NCBI GenBank assembly: GCA_029259775.1
Contig: JAJDEN010000020.1
Coordinates: 254,352-318,351 of the forward strand
Direction of reading: 5' to 3'
DNA length: 64,000 nt
Source of the DNA: Planctomycetota bacterium
GTDB lineage: Bacteria; Planctomycetota; PLA2; JAEUHO01
In this document: positions 49,098-58,879 of the stretch, piece by piece
Position numbering within the stretch: the first letter of the stretch is position 1
Layout of the letters: each line of letters starts with the position of its first letter
Position numbers and translations under genes: made by a program
The notes under the pieces: model-generated
The model's input: the letters and a program-made list of their open reading frames with translations, nothing else
Databases searched by the model: none
Told to the model about the DNA's origin: nothing

Positions 49098-49619
49098 CTA
49101 GTTGGCGTCGAGCCGGCGCTCGAGCAGATACTCGAGCGGCATGTAGCCGGCCGCATCCAGTTGAGCTTGGCCGGCCTCGGCCGTGACGGGAACGGTGGAA
49201 CGAAGCACCTCGGCCCCGCGGCCGATCAAGGCCTCGGTCGCGACATCGACGAGGGCCTTGCCAAGGCCGAGGCCACGCGCATCGGGACTGATGTAGACCT
49301 CGATGATCTCGCCGACGTGTTGCTTGGCGAGGAGCGGCGGCACGGTCTTGAACAGCGCGTTGGCGAAGCCTGCGAGGGGCGCGCTCCCGTCGGCCTCCGC
49401 GCCCTCGGGAACCGCGCGCTCGGCGACGAGGAGGATTCGACCCTCTTGACCCATCCAGACCGGCAGGGCCGCTTCCGTGCGGGTGCGCGCGTCGGCCATC
49501 AGCCGCAGGCGGGGCTCGAGATGAGCCACCTCGCCGAGGTAGCGCATGCGCAGATCAGCCAAGGCCTGGAGATCACTCCTGCGCGCGGCGCGGACCGCGG
49601 ACCTTGCTTCCGATGCCAT
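49098..49619 (-). CDS. GNAT family N-acetyltransferase
   Basis: 'VRAARRSDLQALADLRMRYLGE', 'IIEVYISPDARGLGLGKALVDVATEAL'. Confidence 0.82.
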   Translation of the reverse strand: MASEARSAVRAARRSDLQALADLRMRYLGEVAHLEPRLRLMADARTRTEAALPVWMGQEGRILLVAERAVPEGAEADGSAPLAGFANALFKTVPPLLAKQHVGEIIEVYISPDARGLGLGKALVDVATEALIGRGAEVLRSTVPVTAEAGQAQLDAAGYMPLEYLLERRLDAN

Positions 49620-49705
49620 GCACGCCCCCATCGGCTGCGGTTTCCGTATCGACTATACGGTCGGGGCCAGCACGGCGGGCCCGCCAAGTTGGCTGGCGGG
49701 TGTAC

Positions 49706-51016
49706 CTAGCGTCGGGTCCCGGTGACGCGGCGCGTGCCGTGCGCGTGCCCGTGCGAGTGCCCGCGACCCAAGCCGAAGTGCAGATGGCTCGAACCCAGGT
49801 CCAAGTGGAAGCCCCCGTGCAGGCCCCCGTAGCGCGACGAGCGGTAGAGCGAACGCGGGTAGCCGAGACCGGACCGCCTCAGATAGGACCCATAGTAGGG
49901 CGAGGGGCTGTAGTAGTAGGTCTGCACCGCGGGCCCGCCGAGCGCACCGTCATCGAAGACGGGATCACGGCGGAGATCGGACTCGATCAGCTTGCGCTGG
50001 GCCCACGCCTGCTCGTTGCCCGGGTCGAGGATCAGCGCGGCGCGAACCCGTGCGCGGGCTTCGCTGAAACGTCCCGCGCCCCGGTAGAGGTCGGCGAGAT
50101 CCAGGTACGTCGCCACCAAGAGGCCGCGCAAGCGCTCGGCGTGCGGGGTCATCTCGGCGACCAGCGAAGCGGGAGCCTCGCGCACAAGGCGGCGCGCATG
50201 CTGCAGCGCCGTGGCCGCTGCCTCGAGATGACGCAGCGCCGTGCGCGGGGAGATCTTCGGGTCGGCGGCGGCATCGCGCGCCGTGGTGGCCTTGGCCTCG
50301 TGCCCGCGCACGCGCGCGAACAACTCCGCCACAGCGCCGCCCTTCGCTGCCGCCTTGGGTGCCGCCCCCGCCGCGGGCTTCGCGGCAGGCTGAGGAGCGT
50401 CCGCGAGCAGTTGCTTGGCGGCGCGCGCCTGATCGCGCTTGAACAGACGCCGGGCCAGCGCGCCCAGGGAGCGCGCGCGCACCTGCTGCGCGGTCGTCAG
50501 GCCCGCGGCCTGCGGTCCTTCGAGCAGCGCGGCGGAGAGGGCCATGGCGGTGTGTGGATCGTCGCCCTGGCGCAGCCGCTGCTCGAGCTCGCCGAGCCCC
50601 TCGGTGGCCTCACGCATGCGCAGGGTCGCGAGTCCGGCGTCTCGTTCGGGCGCCAGCGCGGCGTCGAGCACAGCAGCCTCGCGGAAGCGCTTGGCGGCCT
50701 CGCCCCGCAGATCGCTGCCGAGTGCCACGCGCGCACTCCGCAGACGCTGCGCCGCGTCCTTCCGATCGGTGTGTCGGTCGAAGAGCTCGAGCAGCCCGCG
50801 CGGGTCGAGCAGGGCGAAGCGCAGGTCCACGCGCGCCGTGCCGCCGTCGCGGTGCATGGTCACGTTGATCCGGTCCTCGAGGACCTTGACGGCGTCGACG
50901 TCCAACAGCTTGCCGGACTTGAGCCGCACCGCCTCGGCGTGGGCCGGGGCCGGGGCCGGGCCGAGGAGAGCCGCGCCAGCGCACAGGATCAGGGTGTAGG
51001 ACAACAGACGCATCAC
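49706..51016 (-). CDS. Secreted TPR-like hypothetical protein
   Basis: Signal peptide; 'YLDLADLYRGAGRFSEARARVRAALILDPGNEQAW' TPR-like. Confidence 0.6.
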   Translation of the reverse strand: MMRLLSYTLILCAGAALLGPAPAPAHAEAVRLKSGKLLDVDAVKVLEDRINVTMHRDGGTARVDLRFALLDPRGLLELFDRHTDRKDAAQRLRSARVALGSDLRGEAAKRFREAAVLDAALAPERDAGLATLRMREATEGLGELEQRLRQGDDPHTAMALSAALLEGPQAAGLTTAQQVRARSLGALARRLFKRDQARAAKQLLADAPQPAAKPAAGAAPKAAAKGGAVAELFARVRGHEAKATTARDAAADPKISPRTALRHLEAAATALQHARRLVREAPASLVAEMTPHAERLRGLLVATYLDLADLYRGAGRFSEARARVRAALILDPGNEQAWAQRKLIESDLRRDPVFDDGALGGPAVQTYYYSPSPYYGSYLRRSGLGYPRSLYRSSRYGGLHGGFHLDLGSSHLHFGLGRGHSHGHAHGTRRVTGTRR

Positions 51017-51106
51017 CCGGTCAGTGTAGCTCGGCGTTCGCCCTCAATTCGCCCGCACCCGGTCCACAGAAGGGCCGGAGGGCCCGATCGGCGTATCCTC
51101 TCGCCC

Positions 51107-52369
51107 ATGCCGTTCTCCCCGCTGCCCGAAATCTTCGAAGAACTCCGCGCTGGCCGGTTCGTCATCCTGGTGGACGATCCCGACCGCGAGAACGAAGGCG
51201 ACCTCGTCATGCCCGCGCAGTTCGCGCGCGCCGAGGATGTGGCCTTCATGCTGCGCTACACGAGCGGCATCCTCTGCGTGACGATGCCGGGCGAGCGTGC
51301 CGACGCTCTGGAGCTCCCGCTGCAGGTCAGCACGACGGACAACAGCTCGAAGTTCGGCACCCAGTTCACGGTCAGTGTCGAGTCGCGCGAGGGCGTGACG
51401 ACGGGCGTCAGCGCTGCCGACCGCGCCACGACGATCCGACTGCTCGCGAACAAGGACTGCAAGGCGTCGGACATCGCCCGGCCGGGTCACGTGTACCCGA
51501 TTCGCGCAGCGACCGACGGCGTCCTCCGCCGCAGCGGACAGACCGAAGGCTCCGTCGATCTCTGCCGCCTCGCCGGCCTGGAGCAGGTCGGCCTCATCAG
51601 CGAGCTGATGAAGCCCGACGGCACGATGATGCGCGTGCCCGACATCGAGGTGTTCGCCGAGGAGCACGGCCTCAAGGTCTGCACCGTGCGCGACGTCATC
51701 GAGTGGCGCCGCCGCAAGGAGCGCCTGATCACCCTCGAGGCGACGGCGAAGCTCCCGACCGACGTCGGCGACTTCGACATCCACGTCTACCAGGCCAAGG
51801 CCGATCCGGAGCCGCACCTGGCGCTCAGCATGGGCATCCCCGCGCCCAGCGAAGACAGCGCCAACCCGCCGATCCACGACCCCGTGCTGGTGCGCGCGCA
51901 CAGCGAGTGCCTCACCGGTGACCTCTTCCACTCGCGGCGCTGCGACTGCGGCGAGCAGTTGCGCGCGGCGCAGCGCGCGATCGCGGCCGAGGGCCGCGGC
52001 GTCATCCTCTACATGCGCCAAGAGGGCCGCGGCATCGGCTTGGTCAACAAGATCAAGGCGTACGCCCTGCAGGACGAGGGTCTCGACACGGTCGAGGCGA
52101 ACGTGAAGCTGGGCTTCAAGGCCGACCACCGCGACTACGGCGTCGGCGCGCAGATCTTGCACGACCTGGGCATCCGCAACATGCGCCTGCTCACGAACAA
52201 CCCGGTGAAGTTTCGCGCGATCAAGGGCTACGGGCTCCAGATCGTGGACCGCGTCCCGCTCGAGATGCCCTCGAACCCGAGCAACGAGGCGTACCTGCGC
52301 ACGAAGGCCGAGAAGATGGGCCACCTGCTCTCGATCCCGCCGACCCGCAAGGACGCGACGGACTCGTAG
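51107..52369 (+). CDS. ribBA: Bifunctional 3,4-dihydroxy-2-butanone-4-phosphate synthase / GTP cyclohydrolase II
   Basis: 'VILVDDPDRENEGDLVMPAQF', 'RPGHVYPIRA', 'VRAHSECLTGDLFHSRRCDCGEQL', 'ILYMRQEGRGIGLVNKI'. Confidence 0.96.
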   Translation: MPFSPLPEIFEELRAGRFVILVDDPDRENEGDLVMPAQFARAEDVAFMLRYTSGILCVTMPGERADALELPLQVSTTDNSSKFGTQFTVSVESREGVTTGVSAADRATTIRLLANKDCKASDIARPGHVYPIRAATDGVLRRSGQTEGSVDLCRLAGLEQVGLISELMKPDGTMMRVPDIEVFAEEHGLKVCTVRDVIEWRRRKERLITLEATAKLPTDVGDFDIHVYQAKADPEPHLALSMGIPAPSEDSANPPIHDPVLVRAHSECLTGDLFHSRRCDCGEQLRAAQRAIAAEGRGVILYMRQEGRGIGLVNKIKAYALQDEGLDTVEANVKLGFKADHRDYGVGAQILHDLGIRNMRLLTNNPVKFRAIKGYGLQIVDRVPLEMPSNPSNEAYLRTKAEKMGHLLSIPPTRKDATDS

Positions 52370-52388
52370 CGGTCCTATCGCAGCGGTC

Positions 52389-54422
52389 CTATCGCAGCGG
52401 CCAGTAGGCGACGAGCTTGCGATCCTCGAGGACGCGGCTGAGGGCCTCGGCCACAGAGCGGCCCTCGCCCTCGCCGGGCGCGGGGTCCAGCACGACGATG
52501 GCCTTCGCGCGTACTCGGGCCTTCTCCAACAGTTGGACCAAGGCCCGGACCCGTCGCTTGGTTGCGCGGGCCTCCCGCTGCTTGACGGAGAGAGCTGGGT
52601 TCGCCGTGACACCCGCCGAGACGTCCGAGCGCCACGCGGCATCCTTCGCCCCGAGCACGACGATCGCAAACCGGGCCTGCGCTGACTGAAGAGCGGCCGA
52701 GATCTTGCGCACCGCGTCCGGGATCCGGAGGCGTGCCATGAGATCCACCCGGATGGGGTAGTACTCGACCGCGCGATTCGTCAGCGAACCGAGCAGCGCC
52801 CGATTCGCATGCTCGCGGGTGTTCAGCTTCGAGAACAGGCGCGACACGACGTGCGACGCCTTGCTGACATGCCTGTCAACGCCGGCGGCGCGCCAGACCT
52901 CGCCGTCGAGCCGTGTGGGATCCACAGCCGAATCCAGCGCAGCCGTGTTGTCGACGAGCAGCGCGACGCGGTCCTTGCCGCGGAGCATGCGCGACAGCAG
53001 GATCTCAACGCGCTCCTTCGCGTCCAGGTCGGGATCAGACTGCTCTCCGACGACGAGGTCGCTGTAGTCGTCCGCGTCGATGCCCTTCCCAAAGACGCGC
53101 CGCACGATGGACACCCGCAGCACACGCCCCGTACCTCGGCCCCAGGCCAGATCCCTGGTCGTCGCATCGAAGGAGAAGCTGGCCCCTGCATCCTTGCCGT
53201 CCTTCGCAACGGTACGGATCCACGTGAGCAACGTCGGCCAATCGATGTCGTGGAACGCGGCGACCAACTGGGGTTCGTCGTCTTCCCGCAGCGCGCGCTC
53301 GAGGATCTGTGGATCGATGTAGGCGAAGCAGGCCTGCGCGATGGCGTAGGCAAGCCAGCCGAGGGCGTAGAAGTCGCTGGGGGCGGCGTTGATGAGGCCG
53401 CGGAGGTCGATCTTCTCGAGATCGACGCCGTGGTCCGCGAGACGATCCAGCACCTTCAGCATGAAGCTGAAGTTGTGCCGCAGTCTCGCGTCGGGGATGT
53501 CCAGGCTGCCGTCCGTGGGCACGCTCCACGCGAGGTACTCGGCAAGGCCCTCCTGCACGAAGCGGTGCTTCCAATCCTCGCGTGCCTGCATCTGCCAGGC
53601 GTGCACGAGTTCGTGGTTGAGGAGCCGTTGCAGCTCACGCGGCGGGTGGTCCGTACCGATGATCGCGAGATCGTCGAAGATCATGTAGAGGCCGACGACG
53701 CCGCGGGGAACGGCGAAGTCGGGAAAGACGTCCGCCCCCATCTTGGGCGTCGCGAGGACGTCGTACCCCTCCTTCCGCGTCCCCGCGCGTCGGCCGAGGC
53801 GATTCAGCAGCGTCTCGGCCTCGCGGACGCGCTCCACCGGAAAGCCCTGTCCCTTCGGCGTCCAGACCCGAACGAGGCACGTCTCACCGTAGCGACTCAT
53901 CTGGGCACGCGTCCCATGCAGCACGAAGGCATCCCGATGCCTACCGGGCTCCGTGACACGGCGGAGCAGGGTCCTGGTCATGGTGTCAGCGTCGACGTCT
54001 GCCTCCTTCAGCTTCCTGCGCCAGCGCCACCAGCGCTCGACGAAGAGCAGGTCGACGCTCCACTCATCGAGGACCTTGCGGGCGAGACCCACCTCGATGC
54101 TGCCGGCCCCGAGCTCGCGCTGGACACGCAGGAAGACCTCGCCTGTCGCCATGCGCTGCTGCCAGTCGGTCGACATCCACGGGCGGCGGAAGCGCTTCGG
54201 GAGCCTGCCGGACCGACGCTCGGGCCTGACCGCCGGTTTCACGATCGGGACATGCGGAGTTCGCCCCAGGCCCCGACTCGCGGGAGCGGACTGGGCGTCC
54301 GCTCTCAGGCCGGCGCCTGTGTCCTCGAGGGGCTCGTCGGAATCCAGGACGGCGGCGAATAGGAAGCCGGCAAGCACCAGGGCCACAGCGAGGATCAGGC
54401 GGCGTCGCCAGGGTGAGGACAT
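52389..54422 (-). CDS. Membrane-anchored hypothetical protein with peptidase-MA-like HExxxAW region
   Basis: N-terminal TM; 'LLNHELVHAWQMQAREDWKHRFVQEGLAEYLAW' zinc-metallopeptidase-like motif (H-E-x-x-H). Confidence 0.65.
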   Translation of the reverse strand: MSSPWRRRLILAVALVLAGFLFAAVLDSDEPLEDTGAGLRADAQSAPASRGLGRTPHVPIVKPAVRPERRSGRLPKRFRRPWMSTDWQQRMATGEVFLRVQRELGAGSIEVGLARKVLDEWSVDLLFVERWWRWRRKLKEADVDADTMTRTLLRRVTEPGRHRDAFVLHGTRAQMSRYGETCLVRVWTPKGQGFPVERVREAETLLNRLGRRAGTRKEGYDVLATPKMGADVFPDFAVPRGVVGLYMIFDDLAIIGTDHPPRELQRLLNHELVHAWQMQAREDWKHRFVQEGLAEYLAWSVPTDGSLDIPDARLRHNFSFMLKVLDRLADHGVDLEKIDLRGLINAAPSDFYALGWLAYAIAQACFAYIDPQILERALREDDEPQLVAAFHDIDWPTLLTWIRTVAKDGKDAGASFSFDATTRDLAWGRGTGRVLRVSIVRRVFGKGIDADDYSDLVVGEQSDPDLDAKERVEILLSRMLRGKDRVALLVDNTAALDSAVDPTRLDGEVWRAAGVDRHVSKASHVVSRLFSKLNTREHANRALLGSLTNRAVEYYPIRVDLMARLRIPDAVRKISAALQSAQARFAIVVLGAKDAAWRSDVSAGVTANPALSVKQREARATKRRVRALVQLLEKARVRAKAIVVLDPAPGEGEGRSVAEALSRVLEDRKLVAYWPLR

Positions 54423-54461
54423 ACCGCCATGCTAGCGAGAGCTGCGATGGCCGGAGGCGAC

Positions 54462-56354
54462 CTACGTGAAGTCGAGATACGTATAGCCGTCCAGTGAGTC
54501 GCGGAACTCGCGCAGGATGCGCTCGCCCGCGGCCTTCGTGAGCTCGGTCGCCTCGACACGCGCATCGACCTGCTCGCGAACCTTCTCGACCATCTCGTCG
54601 GGTGCGTGCCCGAAGAGCTCGAGGACCTCGTGCGGCTCGTCGCCCGGCACGGCCTTCACGATGCGCGCCGCGCCGTTCTTGTTGAGCACGATGTGCGCCT
54701 CGTCGACCCGACCGAAGAGGTTGTGATAGTCGCCCAGCACGTCCTGGTAGGCGCCTAGCAACGTGATGGCGATGTAGTAGGGCTTGCCGGGCTGAAGCGT
54801 GTGCAGCGCGAGGCTCGTCCGGCGATCGTGGACGTCGACGAACGTGTCGATCTCGCCGAAGGAGTCGCAGGTGACGTCGCAGAGCGTCGCTTGCACCGTC
54901 GGCCGCTCGCCCAGGCGGTGGATCGGCGTCACAGGAAACAGCTGGTCGAGGGCCCAGTGATCGGGCAACGACTGGAAGACGCTGAAGTTCGCGATGTACT
55001 TCGTGATCATGCGCCGTTCGAGCCGCTGGAACTCGTCCGGGAGGTGGCGTTCGTCCTTGGCGAAAGCGAGCGCCTTCCGGCGGATGAGCGCCATGATGCG
55101 CTCGGCCAGTGCGCGCTCGGACAAGGTGAGGTAGCCCAAGTCGAACTGTGTGTGCAGCTCGTCGTAGCGCGCCTGCGCATCGTGGAAGAACTCGCGGTGG
55201 TTCTTGCGCGTCGTCTCCTGCCAGATCTCGAACAGCTCGAGCAAGGACTCGTGCGCATCTTCCTGCACCTCGACGTCCCCGCCGTTCTCGTCCTGGTTCT
55301 GGCCGCTGACCTCCGAGATGAGGACCGCGTGGTACGCCGTGAGCGCGCGCCCCGACTCGGAGATGAGCGTCGGAACCGGGACCTCTTCCGCCTCGCAGAT
55401 CTCCTGCACGATGTAGACAACGTCGTTGGCGTACTCCCGGACGGAGTAGTTCATGCTCGCTTCGTACGACGTCTTGCTGCCGTCGTAGTCCACGCCCAGG
55501 CCCCCGCCGACGTCGAGGTACTCGACGTCGCAGCCGATGGAGCGCAGCTTCGCGTAGACGCGCGCGCCCTCCTTGACCGCCGACTTGATGCTGCGGATCT
55601 CTGTGATCTGGCTGCCGATATGGAAGTGCAGGAGACAGAAGCCATCCTGCAGATCGTGGCGACGGAGCCCTTCGACGGCGTCGATCAACTCCTGCGTCGT
55701 GAGCCCGAACTTCGCGCTGCTCCCGCTGGACCCGGTCCACTTGCCGCTGCTCTTGCTGTGGAGGCGGATGCGCACACCCGTCCACGGCTTGACCTTCATG
55801 CGGCGCGCTTCACGCGCGATGAGTTCGACCTCTTGCGGCTTCTCGATGATCAGCACGACCTTGCGGCCGAGCTGCGTCCCGCGCAGGGCGAGGCGGACGT
55901 AGTCGGCATCCTTGTAGCCGTTGCAGACGATCACGGCGTCGTCGTCGAGCTTGTGGGTCAGCGCGACGGCCAGCTCCGCCTTGCTTCCGGCTTCCAAGCC
56001 GAAGCCGCGACCGCGGCCCGCCTTCACGAGCGCTTCGACGACGTCCGCGTTCTGGTTGACCTTGATCGGGAACACGCCGCGGTAGACGCCCGGATACTCG
56101 AACTCGTCGATGGCGCGGTCGAAGGCGCCGAACAGCTCGTCCAAGCGGCTCGCGAGGATCTGGGGGAAGCGCAGCAGGAGCGGGAAGCGCAGTTTGCGCC
56201 GCCGCAGCTGCGCGATCATGGCGTAGATGTCGACCGCGCCCTGGTCGCCGCGCGGGCGCACGATCAGATGGCCGCGACCGTTGACGCCGAAGTACCCATG
56301 GCCCCAGGCGTCGATGCCGTAGTAGCGATTGGCTTCGCGAGTCGTGAAGCTCAT
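54462..56354 (-). CDS. speA: Biosynthetic arginine decarboxylase
   Basis: 'YYGIDAWGHGYFGVNGRGHLIVRP', 'YPGVYRGVFPIKVNQNADVVEALVKAG', 'GLEAGSKAELAVALTH', 'LHFHIGSQITEIRSIK', 'EYLDVGGGLGVDYDGSKT'. Confidence 0.96.
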   Translation of the reverse strand: MSFTTREANRYYGIDAWGHGYFGVNGRGHLIVRPRGDQGAVDIYAMIAQLRRRKLRFPLLLRFPQILASRLDELFGAFDRAIDEFEYPGVYRGVFPIKVNQNADVVEALVKAGRGRGFGLEAGSKAELAVALTHKLDDDAVIVCNGYKDADYVRLALRGTQLGRKVVLIIEKPQEVELIAREARRMKVKPWTGVRIRLHSKSSGKWTGSSGSSAKFGLTTQELIDAVEGLRRHDLQDGFCLLHFHIGSQITEIRSIKSAVKEGARVYAKLRSIGCDVEYLDVGGGLGVDYDGSKTSYEASMNYSVREYANDVVYIVQEICEAEEVPVPTLISESGRALTAYHAVLISEVSGQNQDENGGDVEVQEDAHESLLELFEIWQETTRKNHREFFHDAQARYDELHTQFDLGYLTLSERALAERIMALIRRKALAFAKDERHLPDEFQRLERRMITKYIANFSVFQSLPDHWALDQLFPVTPIHRLGERPTVQATLCDVTCDSFGEIDTFVDVHDRRTSLALHTLQPGKPYYIAITLLGAYQDVLGDYHNLFGRVDEAHIVLNKNGAARIVKAVPGDEPHEVLELFGHAPDEMVEKVREQVDARVEATELTKAAGERILREFRDSLDGYTYLDFT

Positions 56355-56456
56355 GGAACGCGGTCCTCACGCCGCCGAAGGAGCGGTCCTCCCGGGCGGG
56401 GCGCCGATTGGACCCCGCTCGGGGCCCAGGGAGGAGAAGGAAACGCCCCCGGGGGG

Positions 56457-58247
56457 CTACTTCGGCTCGCGGCCTGCCACGGTGATGGGCACGTAGCGCT
56501 CCTGCGGATCGAGATCCCGGACGCTGACCGACTCGATCCGGTCGCCCTTGCGCAACGCCTCCGCGACGTCCTGGCCCTCGATTACGCGCCCGAAGACCGT
56601 CTGCTCGCCCTGCAGGTGCACGGCGGTGCCCGTGAGGATGTAGAACTGCGAGCCCTCGGTGTCCTTGCCGGCGCTCGCCATGACGACGGCGCCGCGCAGC
56701 ATCGGCAGCGGCGTCTTCTCGGAGGGAATGGCGTAGCCCGGCGTGCCCGTGCCCGCGGCGCCGGGATCCGCAGCGCCCTGGCGCGTGTTCGGGTCCCCCA
56801 TCTGCACGAGGAAGAACGGCACGGTGCGGTGCACCGCCAAGCCGTCGTAGAACTTCTTCTGCGCGAGATAGACGAAGTTGCGCACCGTGTTCTGCGCGAC
56901 CCTGCCCTGCAACTCGATCACGATCGTGCCGCGGTTCGTCTTGAGGACGGCTTTCGGATGCACGACGTCCTTCTCGCGGATGGCACGCTGCGCGGCCGCG
57001 CGCGCGGCGCCCCGGCCGGAGGTCGCGAAGCGCACGTGGGTCTCGAGGAAGACATCGAACGCGTAGCGCTTGGCGAACGTCTGAAGGACGGGCAGCGCCG
57101 CGTCGAAGTCGCCGTGCTTGTAGTGCAGAAGGGCCCGGCCGATCCGGTTGCCCCGCGCCTCCCACGACCCGCCGTCCACGCCGGCCTTCGCGAGCGCGGC
57201 GAAGCGGGCCGCGTAGTCGGTGGCGTCGTCGGCACGCCCCTCGGACCACCTCACGCCGCCGAGCTTCACGTGCAGGCCGTACAGCGCCTCACGCCACCCG
57301 GGCGCGGCGGCGAGCGCTGCGCGGAACGTCGCAGCGGACGCGTCGCGACGGCCCAGCCGGTAGTACGCATCGCCGAGCAGGGTGAGGACGGGTGCCGTGA
57401 GCTGCGGACGTAGCTTGACGATCTCGCGCAGCGGCGCGGCCACCTGCTTCTCGAACGCCGCGAGCACGGCCTTCTGGGACTTGCGCGGATCGATGCCGGC
57501 GAAGCTGCCCTGGAGGAACTTCAGCCAGGCGGCCATGTGCGCCTTGTCGGCGTCTTCCGCTTGGCTGAGGGCGAGGGCGTTGACTTTCGCATCGAGGGCC
57601 CAGCCTGCGGCGGGCGGCGTGACCTCGTTCCAATGGGCCGGGCTCTTCCACAGCGCGCCGGCGGGCCACGTCGACGTGACGTTCGCCGTACGTGTGTAGA
57701 CCACCACGGCGATGCGCAGCTTGTCGGTCTTGGACGTGACGAGGTCGGCCCACGGCACGGCGACCTCGACGCTCCACGAGTCCGTGGTCGCGAGGTCGGC
57801 CCTGCCTTCGCAGCGGTAGTGGGCCAACCCCACGCCCTTCGGCCCGATGGCGTGGAAGCGCGGTGCCCGCAGTTCGACCGGGCGGAAGTCGATCGACACC
57901 GCTTCCGCGGCGCTCTTGGCATCCGCCGGAGCGATCATCACGTGCAGACCGATCGCCGAGCCTGCGGGTTCGCTGACGCGCGCGCCGAGGACGAGACGTC
58001 CGGCGGAGGATCCCAGCGACAAGGTGGGCGTCACCGTCCTGGGCCCCTCCAAGCCGGGAACCTGCACCGCGGGGCACGGCAGGCTCACCGCCGAGGCCCA
58101 GCCCTTCTCCGACAGCCTGCCGTCCAGGGTGAGGGCCCCGACGTCGGGTGGCGTCAGCGCTGCGCCGGGCTTGGCGTGGACGGGCGCAGCAGCGAGGAAC
58201 AGGGCGCACAGCAGGGCGCCTAGGCAGCGGACGGATCGGAGGCTCAC
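56457..58247 (-). CDS. Cyclophilin-type peptidyl-prolyl isomerase with N-terminal sugar-binding-like and TPR-like regions
   Basis: C-terminal 'TNRGTIVIELQGRVAQNTVRNFVYLAQKKFYDGLAVHRTVPFFLVQMGDPN...GSQFYILTG...VFGRVIEGQDV'; N-terminal 'LDGRLSEKGWASA...' CBM9-like. Confidence 0.85.
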   Translation of the reverse strand: MSLRSVRCLGALLCALFLAAAPVHAKPGAALTPPDVGALTLDGRLSEKGWASAVSLPCPAVQVPGLEGPRTVTPTLSLGSSAGRLVLGARVSEPAGSAIGLHVMIAPADAKSAAEAVSIDFRPVELRAPRFHAIGPKGVGLAHYRCEGRADLATTDSWSVEVAVPWADLVTSKTDKLRIAVVVYTRTANVTSTWPAGALWKSPAHWNEVTPPAAGWALDAKVNALALSQAEDADKAHMAAWLKFLQGSFAGIDPRKSQKAVLAAFEKQVAAPLREIVKLRPQLTAPVLTLLGDAYYRLGRRDASAATFRAALAAAPGWREALYGLHVKLGGVRWSEGRADDATDYAARFAALAKAGVDGGSWEARGNRIGRALLHYKHGDFDAALPVLQTFAKRYAFDVFLETHVRFATSGRGAARAAAQRAIREKDVVHPKAVLKTNRGTIVIELQGRVAQNTVRNFVYLAQKKFYDGLAVHRTVPFFLVQMGDPNTRQGAADPGAAGTGTPGYAIPSEKTPLPMLRGAVVMASAGKDTEGSQFYILTGTAVHLQGEQTVFGRVIEGQDVAEALRKGDRIESVSVRDLDPQERYVPITVAGREPK

Positions 58248-58879
58248 GTGAGGTTCCTCAGGGCGTGGAGGACGCCCCCCGCCGTAGCCGCGCCGGGGAG
58301 ATTGTCGTCAGGCGGGATGGGTACGAGATCGATCAAGGCCGCAGCGCCCGCCGCCGCGAAGCAAGCGAGCACGGACGGCGAGGTCTCGATCGTCACCCAA
58401 CCGGTCGCAGAGGCCAACGCAGCAGCGCCTGCGGAAAGTCCCCAGGCGGCGAGCCCCCCGTCGATCACGTAGGCCCCGGTGCCGGCCCAGGTGGCCTTCC
58501 GGTGCCCGAAGATCGCCGGCGAAGGAACCAGGCGGCCGGCGATCGCGGCGGACGCGTCGCCAAAGGCGAGCACCCCCCACGCCGCCGCGGCCTCGGCACG
58601 CGGGAGCAGCAGGACGAGCAGGAACACGGCGACGGGGTAGGTCCGGAGCCCCGAGAAGAAGGGCTCGCCGGGCCGCTGAAGGCCGCGACCGAAGGCCGTG
58701 AGCGGGAGCAGGATCCAGCCTGCCACCAGCCCCAGGCCCGCCGCGACGAGATGCCAAGGGGCGGGCAGCAAGCCGAGCGTGAGGGCGAGGAGGCCCGTCG
58801 CTGCATGGACGATCGGGCGACGCAATCCGGCGCCCGCACGCTCCGGGGAGACGGCCTGCGGTCTTGTCGCGTCGCTCAT
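58244..58879 (-). CDS. Dolichol/phytol kinase-like (CTP transferase family) membrane protein
   Basis: Polytopic; 'LAFGDASAAIAGRLVPSPAIFGHRKATWAGTGAYV' and 'IPPDDNLPGAATAG' motifs. Confidence 0.75.
   Translation of the reverse strand: MSDATRPQAVSPERAGAGLRRPIVHAATGLLALTLGLLPAPWHLVAAGLGLVAGWILLPLTAFGRGLQRPGEPFFSGLRTYPVAVFLLVLLLPRAEAAAAWGVLAFGDASAAIAGRLVPSPAIFGHRKATWAGTGAYVIDGGLAAWGLSAGAAALASATGWVTIETSPSVLACFAAAGAAALIDLVPIPPDDNLPGAATAGGVLHALRNLT

Noticed and set aside
51017-51106. FMN riboswitch upstream of ribBA
   Set aside because: The gap is only about 90 bp and shows no recognisable RFN element motif.
52809-54362. 517-aa plus-strand ORF
   Set aside because: Antisense to the 52389-54422 membrane-anchored protein; no motif support.
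54801-57413. 870-aa plus-strand ORF
   Set aside because: Antisense to speA and the cyclophilin gene; His/Arg/Ala-rich artefact typical of high-GC DNA.
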